Source of the DNA: Flavobacteriales bacterium
Lineage (GTDB): Bacteria; Bacteroidota; Bacteroidia; Flavobacteriales_E; Vicingaceae
Assembly: GCA_018608405.1 (NCBI GenBank)
Contig: JABAZP010000025.1
Coordinates: 26,820 to 90,819 of the forward strand
Reading direction: 5' to 3'
Length of the DNA stretch: 64,000 nucleotides
Position numbers and translations under genes: made by a program. Shown here piece after piece: positions 8,283-17,859 of the stretch; the first letter of the stretch is position 1; each line of letters begins with the position of its first letter. Under the pieces are notes generated by a model. It made no database searches, was not told the DNA's origin, and was given only the letters and a program-made list of their open reading frames with translations.

Positions 8283-8296
8283 GTAACATAAGTTAC
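8283..8296. promoter_or_regulatory. GTAAC-N4-GTTAC palindrome, candidate regulator site
   Basis: A perfect dyad, GTAAC ATAA GTTAC, is centred about 53 nt upstream of the rhodanese start. That is about 42 nt upstream of the start site implied by its -7 box, the usual place for a class II Crp/Fnr-type activator. The same arms occur at 61549-61562 before the sulfide:quinone reductase gene. The identity of the regulator is inferred. Confidence 0.55.
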
Positions 8297-8380
8297 CACA
8301 GCAGTTTTCAAGGAATAATAAGACATCAATTACTAATCTAATTGTACATTTATCATTTTGCATTCAACGATTAAAAAATT

Positions 8381-9816
8381 ATGATTTCAGTAGATGGTTT
8401 AGGGGTAGAGTTTAGCGGGCAAACCTTGTTTGAAGGTGTTTCATTTGTCGTAAATGAGAACGACAAAATTGCGTTAATGGGGAAAAATGGTACAGGAAAA
8501 AGCACCATGATGAAGATTATGGCAGGCGAACAGAAACCAACTAAGGGTAGGTCAATGCTGCAAAAGACTATGTAATTGCCTACTTGCCTCAGCACTTATT
8601 GACAGAAGACGACTGTACTGTTTTTGAAGAAGCGTCAAAAGCATTTAAAAAAATCTTCTCCATGAAGGAGGAAATGGATTCCATAAACAAACAATTGGAA
8701 ACTAGAACGGATTATGAATCCGAAGCTTACATGAAACTCATTGAAAGAGTTAGCGAGGTGGGCGAAAAATTCTACGCCATTGAAGAAATTAACTACGATG
8801 CAGAAGTTGAAAAAGCATTAAAAGGCCTTGGTTTTAAACGAGAAGATTTTACCAGACAAACTTCTGAGTTTAGTGGGGGTTGGCGAATGCGAATTGAGTT
8901 GGCAAAAATATTACTGCAGAAACCTGATTTAATATTGTTAGATGAGCCTACGAATCATATTGACATAGAGTCGGTTCTTTGGCTGGAGCAATTTTTAATT
9001 CACAAGACTAAAGCAGTTGTTGTCATTTCTCACGATCGAACATTTATTGATAACATCACTACTCGAACAATTGAGTTGACCATGGGGCGCATTTATGATT
9101 ACAAGGCGAACTACAGCCTTTATTTGCAATTGAGAGAAGAAAGAAGGGTGCACCAATTGAAAGCACATGCTGAGCAACAAAAGTTGATTGCTGATAACAT
9201 GGCGTTTATTGAACGTTTTAAAGGAACCTACTCTAAAACGAATCAGGTAAACTCACGAGAGCGTATGCTGGAGAAATTGGAGATTATAGAAATAGATGAA
9301 GTTGATACATCTGCTTTGCGTTTGCGTTTTCCTCCTTCGCCGCGTTCAGGAGATTATCCGGTCACGGTCAAGGAGGTGTCTAAAAGTTATGGTGATTTAC
9401 AAGTGTTTAATAACGCGAGCTTTAGTATTTCGAGAGGGGAGAAGGTGACTTTTGTAGGCAGAAATGGTGAAGGAATATCAACCATGATTAAAGCCATTTT
9501 AAATGAGATTGAGGTAGATGGAACTTGTGAATTAGGTCACAAAGTGAAAGTGGGGTATTTTGCTCAAAATCAAGCATCCTTGTTGGATGAGAGCTTAACC
9601 ATTTTTCAAACGGTGGATGAAGTTGCAACTGGTGAAATTCGAACACAAATAAAAAATATTTTAGGCGGTTTTATGTTTCGTGGAGATGATATTGATAAGA
9701 AGGTGAACATGCTATCCGGTGGAGAGAAAACGCGCTTGGCCATGGTAAAACTTTTACTAGAACCTGTGAATTTGTTAATTTTAGATGAGCCTACTAACCA
9801 TTTGGATTTAAATTAG
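8381..9816 (+). pseudogene. Decayed ABC-F ATPase gene
   Basis: The remains of a two-domain ABC-F protein (ribosome-associated ATPase, normally about 540 residues) are visible. NBD1 starts at ATG 8381 with Walker A GKNGTGKST. The frame then shifts near 8548-8551, apparently by a 1-nt loss, giving stop TAA at 8573. The correct frame continues from about 8551 (KDYVIAYLPQHLLTEDD) through LSGGW-type and LDEPTNHID motifs. NBD2 has Walker A GRNGEGIST, where the essential Lys is Ile (codon 9475-9477). The gene ends at LDEPTNHLDLN-TAG, missing about the last 100 residues. Three independent lesions make a functional product very unlikely. Confidence 0.85.
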
Positions 9817-9893
9817 GTTGCTTTTTGAACCGATCACAGCCTAAACTTATGAGCTTTTTGTTTGTTTCAAAATAAAAGTTTATAAATTACTAA

Positions 9894-10355
9894 ATGAGAA
9901 GTATGATCAATTGGAACGACGTAATACGATATGCCAATAAAGGAGTTCCTGCTCCTGACCGAAGAGTAGAGAAAACGGAAGCTGAGTGGAAAGAACTACT
10001 GAGTGAAGAAGAATTTTACATCACCCGAAAGAAAGGAACGGAGCGAGCAGGTGCAGGAGAATTATGCAGTGCTCACGAAGCTGGGAAATACAGTTGCAAG
10101 TGCTGTGATACCGAATTATTTGATTCTACCATTAAATTTGAATCGGGGAGTGGTTGGCCAAGCTTTACCGAACCCATTAAAGAAAACGCCATTAAATACG
10201 ATAAAGATGAGTCGTTTGGAATGGTTCGGGTAGAAGTGATGTGCAACACCTGCGACGCACACTTAGGACATGTATTTCCAGATGGACCGCAACCAAGTGG
10301 TTTGCGCTATTGCATCAATTCAGCTTCGTTGAATTTAATTAAAGAAAAAGTATAA
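9894..10355 (+). CDS. msrB: Peptide-methionine (R)-S-oxide reductase
   Basis: This is a 153-residue MsrB that repairs methionine-R-sulfoxide. Two CxxC zinc pairs are present (CKCC and CNTC), together with GSGWPSF, HLGHVFPDGP and the catalytic RYCIN (Cys140). There is no signal peptide, so it is cytoplasmic. It is the first gene of a tight operon with msrA (1-nt gap) and selO (1-nt gap). All family landmarks are intact. Confidence 0.94.
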   Translation: MRSMINWNDVIRYANKGVPAPDRRVEKTEAEWKELLSEEEFYITRKKGTERAGAGELCSAHEAGKYSCKCCDTELFDSTIKFESGSGWPSFTEPIKENAIKYDKDESFGMVRVEVMCNTCDAHLGHVFPDGPQPSGLRYCINSASLNLIKEKV

Positions 10356-10356
10356 G

Positions 10357-10890
10357 ATGAAAAATGAAATTGCAGTATTTGGAGGAGGATGTTTTTGGTG
10401 TATTGAAGCTGTTGTTCAACGCCTAAAAGGAGTAGAAAAAGTAGAGTCGGGATACACCGGAGGAACTGTTCCCGGAAAGCCAACGTATCGAGAGGTTTGT
10501 TCAGGCTTAACCGGACATGCTGAAGTTGTTCGAGTGACGTTTAATCCAAATGAATTAAGTTTTGAAGATTTGATCACCATTTTTATGACCAGTCATGACC
10601 CCACTCAGTTGAATAGACAAGGAGCAGACAGAGGAACACAATACCGTTCAGTCATTTATTACCAAAACGAGGAACAAAAACAAACGGTTGAGAAAGTCGT
10701 TGAACAGTTAAAAGCAGCTTACGCTGATCCGATTGTAACGGAAATAACAGCGGCTCAAGAGTTCCATGTAGCAGAAGCAGGTCACCAAAATTATTACAAT
10801 GAAAATTCTGATGCTGGGTACTGCCAAGCCGTGATCAATCCAAAAATTTCGAAATTGAGGGCGATGTACGCCGACCGATTAAAGAGTTAA
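10357..10890 (+). CDS. msrA: Peptide-methionine (S)-S-oxide reductase
   Basis: This is a 177-residue MsrA that reduces methionine-S-sulfoxide. The active site GGCFWC contains the catalytic Cys12. The motifs SGYTGG, YREVCSG..GHAE and a D-rich substrate pocket (QYRSVIYY) follow. It is complementary in stereospecificity to the msrB product encoded 1 nt upstream, so together they repair both sulfoxide epimers. It is co-transcribed with selO. Confidence 0.95.
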   Translation: MKNEIAVFGGGCFWCIEAVVQRLKGVEKVESGYTGGTVPGKPTYREVCSGLTGHAEVVRVTFNPNELSFEDLITIFMTSHDPTQLNRQGADRGTQYRSVIYYQNEEQKQTVEKVVEQLKAAYADPIVTEITAAQEFHVAEAGHQNYYNENSDAGYCQAVINPKISKLRAMYADRLKS

Positions 10891-10891
10891 A

Positions 10892-12460
10892 ATGAAAAAA
10901 CTCACTGCAAGTGAAATATCTCCAAGCTTTTCAAAAGAGCTTCAAGCGGATTCAGAAGCTAAGAACTTTACCCGACAGGCAAATCATGCGCATTATTCTT
11001 TTGCAAATACGGTAATACCGACTAATCCGCAATGGGTTCATCTATCAACTTCCTTTTTAGAGGACTACAAGTTAGAAGTTGGTGATAAAGAGAAGCTATT
11101 AAAAATAGTAAGTGGAGCAGAAAAATTTAACGATTTTGACAGTTATGCCATGTGTTATGGCGGTCATCAGTTCGGACATTGGGCTGGTCAATTGGGTGAT
11201 GGCAGAGCAATTAATATTGCTGAGCTGAATGTAAATGGCAAAAACTTGACCTTTCAATTGAAAGGTTCAGGCCCAACTCCTTATTCTCGCCGAGCAGATG
11301 GTTTTGCAGTTTTGCGATCATCGATAAGAGAATACTTGTGTAGTGAGGCGATGCATCATTTAGGAGTACCAACTACACGGGCATTATCTTTGGTGACAAC
11401 AGGCGATTCGGTGACTAGAGACATGTTATATGATGGGAATCCTAAAGATGAATTGGGCGCTATTGTTTGCAGAGTTTCAGAGTCATTTATACGATTTGGT
11501 AGTTTTGAGATTTTTACTTCGCGTGGAGAGAAAAAAGAATTAAAGCAGCTGGTAGATTATACCATCAAACACCACTTTTCGGAATTAGGAGAACCTTCTA
11601 AACCAACTTACCTGAAATTTTTCAAAGAAGTTGTGAACCGAACCAAAGATTTAATGATTCATTGGCAGCGCGTAGGTTTTGTTCATGGAGTTATGAATAC
11701 CGACAACCTTTCTATTCTGGGGCAAACCATTGATTACGGGCCTTATGGTTGGTTGGAAAATTACGATCGAAATTGGACACCCAATACAACTGACTTGCAA
11801 CACAAGCGATACCGTTTCGGCAAACAGCCAAACATTGCGCTGTGGAATTTAACACAATTGGCCAATGCTCTTTATCCATTAATTGAAGAGGTGGAACCAT
11901 TGCAAGAAATACTGCAAGAGTATAAGAGAGATTACACCTTGGGCTTCCACAAAATGATGTGTAAAAAATTGGGGCTGTTCGTTCAGGAAGAGGTAGTTGT
12001 TGAATTTATTGATCAGTTGGAAGATAACTTGGAACATTCGCAAATCGACATGACAATTTTCTTTAGAGAGTTGAGCAGCGATGCTACATTGGACTTTAAA
12101 CTATTCTGGAATATTTTAAAACGTTCGAGCTACTTGTCAGTTGATGAATTAAAAAAGCAGCAAGCTCATTGGAAAATGTGGTTTGAGAACTATTCGAGTT
12201 TAATTGAAAAAGAAAATATTGAAAAAGCTGCTCGTAGTTCGAAAATGAAAGCTATCAACCCTAAGTATGTACTTAGAAATTACATGGCACAATTGGCGAT
12301 AGATGCTGCTGAACAAGGAGATAATAGTCTGGTTGAAGAGTTGTATACGTTGTTATTACAGCCTTATGCTGAACAACCTGCGATGGAGAAGTGGTATGCA
12401 AAACGCCCAGACTGGGCAATGAATAAAGTAGGTTGCTCCATGCTGTCTTGTAGTTCTTAA
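10892..12460 (+). CDS. selO: SelO/YdiU protein adenylyltransferase
   Basis: This is a 522-residue pseudokinase-fold enzyme of the SelO/UPF0061 family, which transfers AMP from ATP to protein hydroxyls. Conserved blocks are CYGGHQFGHWAGQLGDGRA, the FQLKGSGPTPYSRRADG nucleotide loop, and HGVMNTDN...TIDYGP, with the catalytic D271 and metal ligands N272 and D281 (same spacing as D252/N253/D262 of the P. syringae enzyme). The C-terminus GCSMLSCSS carries Cys where vertebrate SelO has selenocysteine. SelO is known to modify redox proteins such as glutaredoxin in E. coli. Its place after msrB-msrA fits oxidative-stress control. Confidence 0.93.
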   Translation: MKKLTASEISPSFSKELQADSEAKNFTRQANHAHYSFANTVIPTNPQWVHLSTSFLEDYKLEVGDKEKLLKIVSGAEKFNDFDSYAMCYGGHQFGHWAGQLGDGRAINIAELNVNGKNLTFQLKGSGPTPYSRRADGFAVLRSSIREYLCSEAMHHLGVPTTRALSLVTTGDSVTRDMLYDGNPKDELGAIVCRVSESFIRFGSFEIFTSRGEKKELKQLVDYTIKHHFSELGEPSKPTYLKFFKEVVNRTKDLMIHWQRVGFVHGVMNTDNLSILGQTIDYGPYGWLENYDRNWTPNTTDLQHKRYRFGKQPNIALWNLTQLANALYPLIEEVEPLQEILQEYKRDYTLGFHKMMCKKLGLFVQEEVVVEFIDQLEDNLEHSQIDMTIFFRELSSDATLDFKLFWNILKRSSYLSVDELKKQQAHWKMWFENYSSLIEKENIEKAARSSKMKAINPKYVLRNYMAQLAIDAAEQGDNSLVEELYTLLLQPYAEQPAMEKWYAKRPDWAMNKVGCSMLSCSS

Positions 12461-13308
12461 TGCCAAATAATTCGTAAACCAATAGCATTATGAAACCCAA
12501 ACGGTTGAAAATCGTCTTTGAAATTATTTTGGACATAATATAGATTGTAGTAAATGTCCGCGTCCAAGTGTTCCATCAACTCAAATTTATATCCTAAACC
12601 TGTTCCTCCGCCGTATCCAACGCCACCCAACCGTTGGTTAGGGCGATCAATGGCAATATGAAAAATATTATATTCTCGTTCTCCCAAAACAAAGTAATTT
12701 CTTCGCATTTGAGTGTTATTTAAACTTCCGAATAAAGAGAAATAGGCATTTGATTGTTCATCAGCGTAAAGGCTTAGTTGAACACCTAGGTTTAAGTAAA
12801 ATCGGTTTTCTTCCCCAAAAATGGGCACCTGTTCAAATCGGAGTGGTTCCGGACTTTGATTTAACGGATCGTCTATGCCAACTGTAAAAAATTGCTCGTA
12901 TCGTAGTTGGGCAATGTTAAAATCAAGGAAAATCGCATTTTGTTTTTGCTCGCCAATTGAATAGTCCACATGAAAACCAATTTCAGAAGCAACTCTGTAG
13001 CGCTCTTCAATAGGATATTCTTCAACCGTAAAAAGGTTATTGTTGAAGTACGCATCAATCTCTTGTCTGAAGAACTGCTGCTCGAAAAGAACATGTTCCA
13101 CTCCGAAAGTTGTAATGTTTGGTCTTCCGGAATAAATCTCTGCCGTATTTCTATTGGCAAAGTGTGCACCAAAATTAATTCCAAAAGAAAATCTAGAACT
13201 ATCTAATTCTTCTTCCTCGTAGTTATAATCGTAATTGTCCTGACCATTAACCGACGATGACAGAATAAGTGCGGCTAATAAATAGGTAGTGAATATCTTT
13301 TCCATCAT
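12457..13308 (-). CDS. Exported, probably outer-membrane beta-barrel protein
   Basis: Starting at ATG 13308 (or 13305) the product is about 283 residues and begins with a signal peptide (MMEKIFTTYLLAALILSSSVNGQ). The mature chain opens with an acidic stretch (DNYDYNYEEEELDSS) and then shows amphipathic strands typical of outer-membrane barrels (FGINFGAHFANRN, LGYKFELMEHLDADIYYNLYY). No specific family is recognised. Its stop overlaps the selO stop by 4 nt (convergent genes). Confidence 0.6.
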   Translation of the reverse strand: MMEKIFTTYLLAALILSSSVNGQDNYDYNYEEEELDSSRFSFGINFGAHFANRNTAEIYSGRPNITTFGVEHVLFEQQFFRQEIDAYFNNNLFTVEEYPIEERYRVASEIGFHVDYSIGEQKQNAIFLDFNIAQLRYEQFFTVGIDDPLNQSPEPLRFEQVPIFGEENRFYLNLGVQLSLYADEQSNAYFSLFGSLNNTQMRRNYFVLGEREYNIFHIAIDRPNQRLGGVGYGGGTGLGYKFELMEHLDADIYYNLYYVQNNFKDDFQPFGFHNAIGLRIIWH

Positions 13309-13597
13309 TTTTAATTCTTGTGCAAGATAACCATAGAATAGGCATCGTAAAACTGTTTGCCCATGAACCACGGTAAATAGTAGTCGTAATTGCACCAGCT
13401 TTTTGAGCGTTTTACGCGGCTTTGGTTCATTATTGTTGATTTACATTAAAAAAATATTTTTTTGATTATTCTTTATGATCTCATTTCCAATTTATTATGT
13501 TTTACTTATTCTTTTTTTCATAATAAATATTAAATGTATGAACATATATTATTTTGTTTAGTTTATCTGTCATAACTATAAACAAAAAATAACAACC

Positions 13598-14614
13598 ATT
13601 AGAAAATTAAAACAATCTTTAGCCATTGGCTTTTTATTTTTAGCACAGCTCGGTTACTCGCAGAGTTCTCGAGTTCAAATTATTCACAATGCTGCTGACT
13701 TAGCAGCGGATACGGTTGATGTATGGGTAAACAACACTTTACTTTTAGATGACTTCCCATTTAGAACAGCGTCTCCGTTTGTAAACGGTCCTGTTGGTTC
13801 ATTTGATGTTATCATTCAACCAAAAACAAGTATTGACACAACAAATGCTCTATTCAGACAAACATTAAGCCTAGCGGCAAATGATACGGTAATTGTTGTG
13901 GCAAATGGTATTGTAAGTGCAACAGTATATTCACCTGCAACACCGTTTGGTTTGGATGTTTTTGCTGCAGCACGAGAAGCTTCAGGAGTTGCAACAATAA
14001 CAGATGTTTTGGTATATCACGGAGCAACTGATGCTCCTGCGGTAGATGTTGAAGAAAGTTCTATTCCTGCAGGTACAGTAGTAGATAGTATTGCGTATTC
14101 TGAATTCGACGGTTACTTATCACTAAACACTCAAGCGTATACCTTAGACGTAATCGTGAATGGAACGACAACTAGTGCCGGTATTTTTTCTGCACCTTTA
14201 TCGTCGCTTGGTCTTGGAGGAAGCGCAATAACTGTATTGGCTTCAGGTTTTGTAGACCCAACGGTTAATTCAAATGGTGCTGCTTTCATTTTATGGGTAG
14301 CATTACCTGCAGGAGGTAATTTGGTTTCATTGACTAACATTACATCTTTGGACGAGCAGTTCTTACAACTTTCAAATTCTCTTAACTTGTATCCAAATCC
14401 ATCAAATGGATAGTTTACCTTAGAGTTTGATGATGCTAGCAACTTGCCTGACAGAGTTTTGATGTACGATCTAAATGGTAGAGTAGTTAGAGAATTATCT
14501 TCTTCTGTAAACACCATTAATTCTTTTGATGTGAGTGATTTAAGCAAAGGAACATACTTTGTACAAATCGTTCAAGGTGAGAATATAGCAATGAAAAAAT
14601 TGATTGTACAGTAA
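13598..14614 (+). pseudogene. DUF4397 protein with T9SS sorting domain, start and tail mutated
   Basis: A continuous frame encodes a signal peptide (IRKLKQSLAIGFLFLAQLGY..S), two DUF4397-like repeats (SRVQIIHNAADLAADTVDVW and LVYHGATDAPAVDVEESS) and a T9SS sorting domain (LNLYPNPSNG...KKLIVQ). The expected ATG is ATT (13598-13600), with no other start before an internal ATG at 13898. A TAG at 14411-14413 interrupts the sorting domain right after YPNPSNG, although the frame continues cleanly to TAA at 14612. Both lesions would block export and surface attachment, so I call it a pseudogene. Confidence 0.75.
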
Positions 14615-14634
14615 ACAATTATTTTATTGAGCGA

Positions 14635-14665
14635 GGGCTTTGCATTGTGCAAAGCCCTTTTTTTT
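14635..14665 (+). terminator. Intrinsic terminator of the DUF4397 gene
   Basis: GGGCTTTGCA and TGCAAAGCCC form a 10-bp perfect stem with a 3-nt loop, followed by eight T residues. This is a textbook rho-independent terminator. Confidence 0.92.
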
Positions 14666-14739
14666 GCTTTAAACTTTATGAACTTAGGTCCTCAACATTG
14701 GTTTGGTTCTAGTACATTCGAGTTCTAAAAAGACTCCCC

Positions 14740-14973
14740 TTGCAAAATACAGATCAGCATAAAATATTGCTTCAATTGGTAACCATGAAAATGCCATTTG
14801 GGAAATACAAGGGCCGTTTATTATGCGATATTCCGGAGCACTACTTGGTTTGGTATCGGCAAAAAGGCTTTCCGAAAGGAAAGCTTGGTGTATTACTAGA
14901 AACGCTTTACGAAATCAAATTGAATGGCTTAGATGATATTTTACACGGGCTGAAGAAGTTAAAAGGCAAGTAA
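14740..14973 (+). CDS. DUF3820 family protein
   Basis: This is a 77-residue protein whose core MPFGKYKGRLLCDIPEHYLVW and KGFPKGKLG...LYEIKLNGL matches the DUF3820 family. Family members are small, soluble and of unproven function, sometimes described as quorum-sensing or exonuclease-associated. The start used is TTG at 14740. An internal ATG just before the core is the only alternative. No partner genes suggest a pathway. Confidence 0.75.
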   Translation: MQNTDQHKILLQLVTMKMPFGKYKGRLLCDIPEHYLVWYRQKGFPKGKLGVLLETLYEIKLNGLDDILHGLKKLKGK

Positions 14974-15071
14974 AATCCTAGCTATAAAAATGCCCGTTTA
15001 GTTATTGAGAATTATTGTTATTTTGCAACCTTAAACTGCACGTGATAAGATAAGGTGCATTAATAATTTGA

Positions 15072-15701
15072 ATGGAACATATTGCTCTAGAGAAGATTCC
15101 GCATAAGCGGATTAGGTCTTTTATACAAACACAGCTTAACAATGATGTGCAATCTGTTAAGGATTTGGAAGTATCATTTCGCCGAGGAGATTCAATTGAA
15201 GAGTTCAACAAGCACGAACGGACGTATTTTGCACAGCACAAAATAGACGATGTTTGGAACTGTTACATTAAAACCGGTCCCAATAAAGTGTTTAAAGATA
15301 AATTAGTTTCGTTTGCATTAATGCTCTCAAAACAGAATGAACAAGAAGTTTTATATAAGGAGGGAGCCTTTTTAAAGGCAGAAATAGGACAAGTATATTT
15401 CATGAATCTCAGTATTCTGAGAGGATTGATTCAAATTGCTGTTTCTTATGAAATTACTGAAATTAACCCTGCTAAAAAAATTATTGATTTTGCTTACATA
15501 AAAGGGGGTAAATCTATTGGTTTTCAACGAATAAGTTTTGTTGAAGTACAAGTTAATCTAACGCAGATTAAGCACACAACCCATTACAAGAGTAATTCAA
15601 AATTTCGAGATCGATACATGTATCCTTACTTTCATACCAAAGTACTAGAAGAGTACCATTTGAGTATGATAGGATCTATGACAGCCGCATTAGCGGTTTA
15701 G
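15072..15701 (+). CDS. Hypothetical protein
   Basis: This is a 209-residue soluble protein with no signal peptide or membrane segment. It begins MEHIALEKIPHKRIRSF. Two mixed alpha/beta halves are visible, and the second (FAYIKGGKSIGFQRISFVEV) is strand-rich, somewhat like lipid-binding START-type folds. I do not recognise a family. Codon use and composition match neighbouring genes, so it is probably real. Confidence 0.6.
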   Translation: MEHIALEKIPHKRIRSFIQTQLNNDVQSVKDLEVSFRRGDSIEEFNKHERTYFAQHKIDDVWNCYIKTGPNKVFKDKLVSFALMLSKQNEQEVLYKEGAFLKAEIGQVYFMNLSILRGLIQIAVSYEITEINPAKKIIDFAYIKGGKSIGFQRISFVEVQVNLTQIKHTTHYKSNSKFRDRYMYPYFHTKVLEEYHLSMIGSMTAALAV

Positions 15702-15707
15702 TAATTT

Positions 15708-15983
15708 TTACTTGGTGAGTTGATCCTCGTACCAATCTCCTTCGTCGAATTTTTTATCAGAAGCTTTCCCATTTTTTAAAATGTTGTAAACCAACGCAAC
15801 AAATAAAACATTACCACCAATAAAAGCCAGGTAAACAACGTTTAGGTCAAAGTGCAAAGCAGGCAAAAGGACAATTAAAAGTAATGCTGCTATAATTCCT
15901 GTTGTAGTGTATGTACTCTCTTTGATATTAGTAGAACAGCAAAAACCTATTATTTGTTTGATCTCATTTAGTTCATTGTAAAC
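15708..15983 (-). pseudogene. Small two-helix membrane protein lacking a start codon
   Basis: A 91-codon minus-strand frame ends at TAA (15708-15710). It reads GIIAALLLIVLLPALHF, VVYLAFIGGNVLFVALVYNI and then a charged tail, KKFDEGDWYEDQLTK. Two hydrophobic helices and a hydrophilic tail look like a real protein. However, no ATG, GTG or early TTG exists between the upstream stop and the helices. Either a mutated start makes it a pseudogene or a rare start is used. Confidence 0.45.
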
Positions 15984-15997
15984 TTAAACCATATCAA

Positions 15998-16005
15998 TAC
16001 ATTTG
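15998..16005 (+). promoter_or_regulatory. -7 box directly before the phosphotransferase gene
   Basis: TACATTTG matches TAnnTTTG and ends 4 nt before the GTG start at 16010. Transcription would begin at or beside the start codon. Confidence 0.45.
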
Positions 16006-16009
16006 AAGC

Positions 16010-16969
16010 GTGAACGGACGTTTAAAAGCTGCAGTAATAGAACACTTTAATGCAATTGATGCGAAGGAAGTAGAAGTAATTCAACCGCTTTGGAGCAATT
16101 ATGGAACCATTAGCCGTTGGCAACTAGTTGGGGCTGAAGTTAATTTCATTGTTGTGAAGCGTATTTCTGTTCCTAGCACAACCCATCATCCGAGGGGGTG
16201 GGATACTCCAATTTCCCATCAGCGGAAAGTTAGGTCGTATGAAGTAGAAATGGCCTGGTATAAGGGTTTGGCTTCCAAAACAACTAGCGATTGCAAAATC
16301 CCAAAATGTTATTTTTCAAATCAGATCGGAAAGGAGCAAGTCATCGTATTAGAAGATTTAGACTCTGCCGGCTTCAATCAAAGGAGAACACAGCTAACGA
16401 TTAAAGAAGCAAAGGTCTGTTTGAGGTGGTTAGCCCATTTTCATGCGACATTTATGTTTGAAAAAGCTGAAAATTTATGGCAAGAAGGCTGCTACTGGCA
16501 TTTGGATACGCGACCCGACGAATGGGAAGCGATGCAATCAGGTTGGCTAAAAGCCAATGCGTACAAAATTGATGACCGGCTGAAGGCGTGTCAATTTCAA
16601 ACCCTAGTTCACGGAGATGCAAAGGTGGCTAACTTCTGCTTTTCCAATGACCTAAAAACCGTTGCAGCAGTCGACTTTCAGTACGTTGGAGGTGGTTGTG
16701 GAATTAAGGATGTAGTTTATTTCTTAGGAAGTTGTTTGTCTGAAGATGACTGTGAGACACACGAAACAGAGTTGCTAGATTACTATTTTGAAATTCTAAA
16801 GCAAGAGACCAAGGCTGTGGATGCTGACGCATTAGAAAAAGAGTGGAGAAGCATGTGCTCAATAGCTTGGGCAGATTTTACTCGTTTTTTATTAGGATGG
16901 ATGCCAACCCATCAAAAAGTAAATGGCTATAGTTTGCAACAGGTTGAAAAGGCAAAGGAAATGGTTTGA
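16010..16969 (+). CDS. Phosphotransferase, aminoglycoside/choline kinase-like
   Basis: This is a 319-residue protein-kinase-like phosphotransferase with a GTG start. Key elements are a hinge VLEDLDSAGF, the catalytic loop HGDAKVANFCF (Brenner-type HGDxxxxN, Asp as base) and the metal-binding DFQYVGGG replacing the usual DFE/DWE. This most resembles the ecdysteroid-kinase-like/DUF1679 branch. The substrate is unknown. It is a single gene with no pathway neighbours. Confidence 0.75.
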   Translation: MNGRLKAAVIEHFNAIDAKEVEVIQPLWSNYGTISRWQLVGAEVNFIVVKRISVPSTTHHPRGWDTPISHQRKVRSYEVEMAWYKGLASKTTSDCKIPKCYFSNQIGKEQVIVLEDLDSAGFNQRRTQLTIKEAKVCLRWLAHFHATFMFEKAENLWQEGCYWHLDTRPDEWEAMQSGWLKANAYKIDDRLKACQFQTLVHGDAKVANFCFSNDLKTVAAVDFQYVGGGCGIKDVVYFLGSCLSEDDCETHETELLDYYFEILKQETKAVDADALEKEWRSMCSIAWADFTRFLLGWMPTHQKVNGYSLQQVEKAKEMV

Positions 16970-17082
16970 TATCGACTAAAAATATATTTGATTCTCATTC
17001 TTTAAATAGATAAAAGCGCCTTAAATTTATTATTTTTAAACACCTAATTGAACAAAACAACACCCTTACTCCTTAAAACACT

Positions 17083-17448
17083 ATGGAATACTTTATTATC
17101 CTCTTAAAAGCAATTGTTGGTCTTAGCATTTTGAATGTGTGGCTAGTAAATCCGAAAAATCCTTCCAAATGGAGAGGTGGAGACGCAAAAACCATTTCAG
17201 AAGAGTTTGAAGTATACGGCTTGCCATCGTGGTCTGTTTTCCTTTTTGGCGCTGCTAAAGTTGGATTGGCCATCTTGCTTTTGGCCTCAATTCAGTATAC
17301 TGGATTGGAGAAAATTGCTGCTTTAGGACTTGCTTTTTTCCTAAGTGGTTCTGTATTGATGCATTTCAAAGTAAAGGATCCTTTATTCAAGTCAATTCCG
17401 GCAGGTAGCTTTTTAATTTTGTGTTTAGCAATTGCCTATTTTGCTTAA
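17083..17448 (+). CDS. DoxX-like membrane protein
   Basis: This is a 121-residue protein with four predicted transmembrane helices. It begins MEYFIILLKAIVGLSILNVW and contains VFLFGAAKVGLAILLL and HFKVKDP. The pattern of a short loop with KVKDP before the last helix is typical of DoxX-like proteins. Its molecular function is unknown. It faces a second DoxX-like gene (17445-17795) tail to tail with a 4-nt overlap. Confidence 0.7.
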   Translation: MEYFIILLKAIVGLSILNVWLVNPKNPSKWRGGDAKTISEEFEVYGLPSWSVFLFGAAKVGLAILLLASIQYTGLEKIAALGLAFFLSGSVLMHFKVKDPLFKSIPAGSFLILCLAIAYFA

Positions 17449-17795
17449 AGTTGACTATACATGAAGTACGTCAAAATGATGTTTAGTAGCATAAAAAGAA
17501 AGGATGGCAAGGTTTCCGCTATCGGATCTTTAATTTTCAGTCTAGTTATAAAACCTGCAAACATTAAAACAGAAAGGCCAATGGCGGAGAGAATAGATAT
17601 TCTCAAGTCACTATAATAACCCACGACCAAACCCAAGCCACCCAAAACCTGAGAAACACCTGTAATAATTCGATGACTGTTTGTTAAGCCGAACCGCAAG
17701 AATTCTGTCTTCATTTTTGGACCAAATAGGCATGAGACGCCATAAGAAAGAAAGGCAATACTGTTGAATGAAATTAGCGCTAGGAGCAGTGTCAT
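17445..17795 (-). CDS. DoxX-like membrane protein
   Basis: This is a 116-residue, four-helix membrane protein starting MTLLLALISFNSIAFLSYG. The segment ITGVSQVLGGLGLVVGYY and the RLKIKDP loop parallel the convergent neighbour at 17083, so the two are probably distant paralogues of the DoxX family. The function is unknown. Confidence 0.7.
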   Translation of the reverse strand: MTLLLALISFNSIAFLSYGVSCLFGPKMKTEFLRFGLTNSHRIITGVSQVLGGLGLVVGYYSDLRISILSAIGLSVLMFAGFITRLKIKDPIAETLPSFLFMLLNIILTYFMYSQL

Positions 17796-17859
17796 GAATT
17801 ATTCTTAGTGATAACAAGCTTGCAACTACAAAGTTTTATTTTCTTGGGATTGATACGTC

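Noticed and set aside
12420..12460. Selenocysteine in SelO
   Set aside because: The C-terminal position is encoded by ordinary Cys codons (GCSMLSCSS). There is no in-frame TGA.
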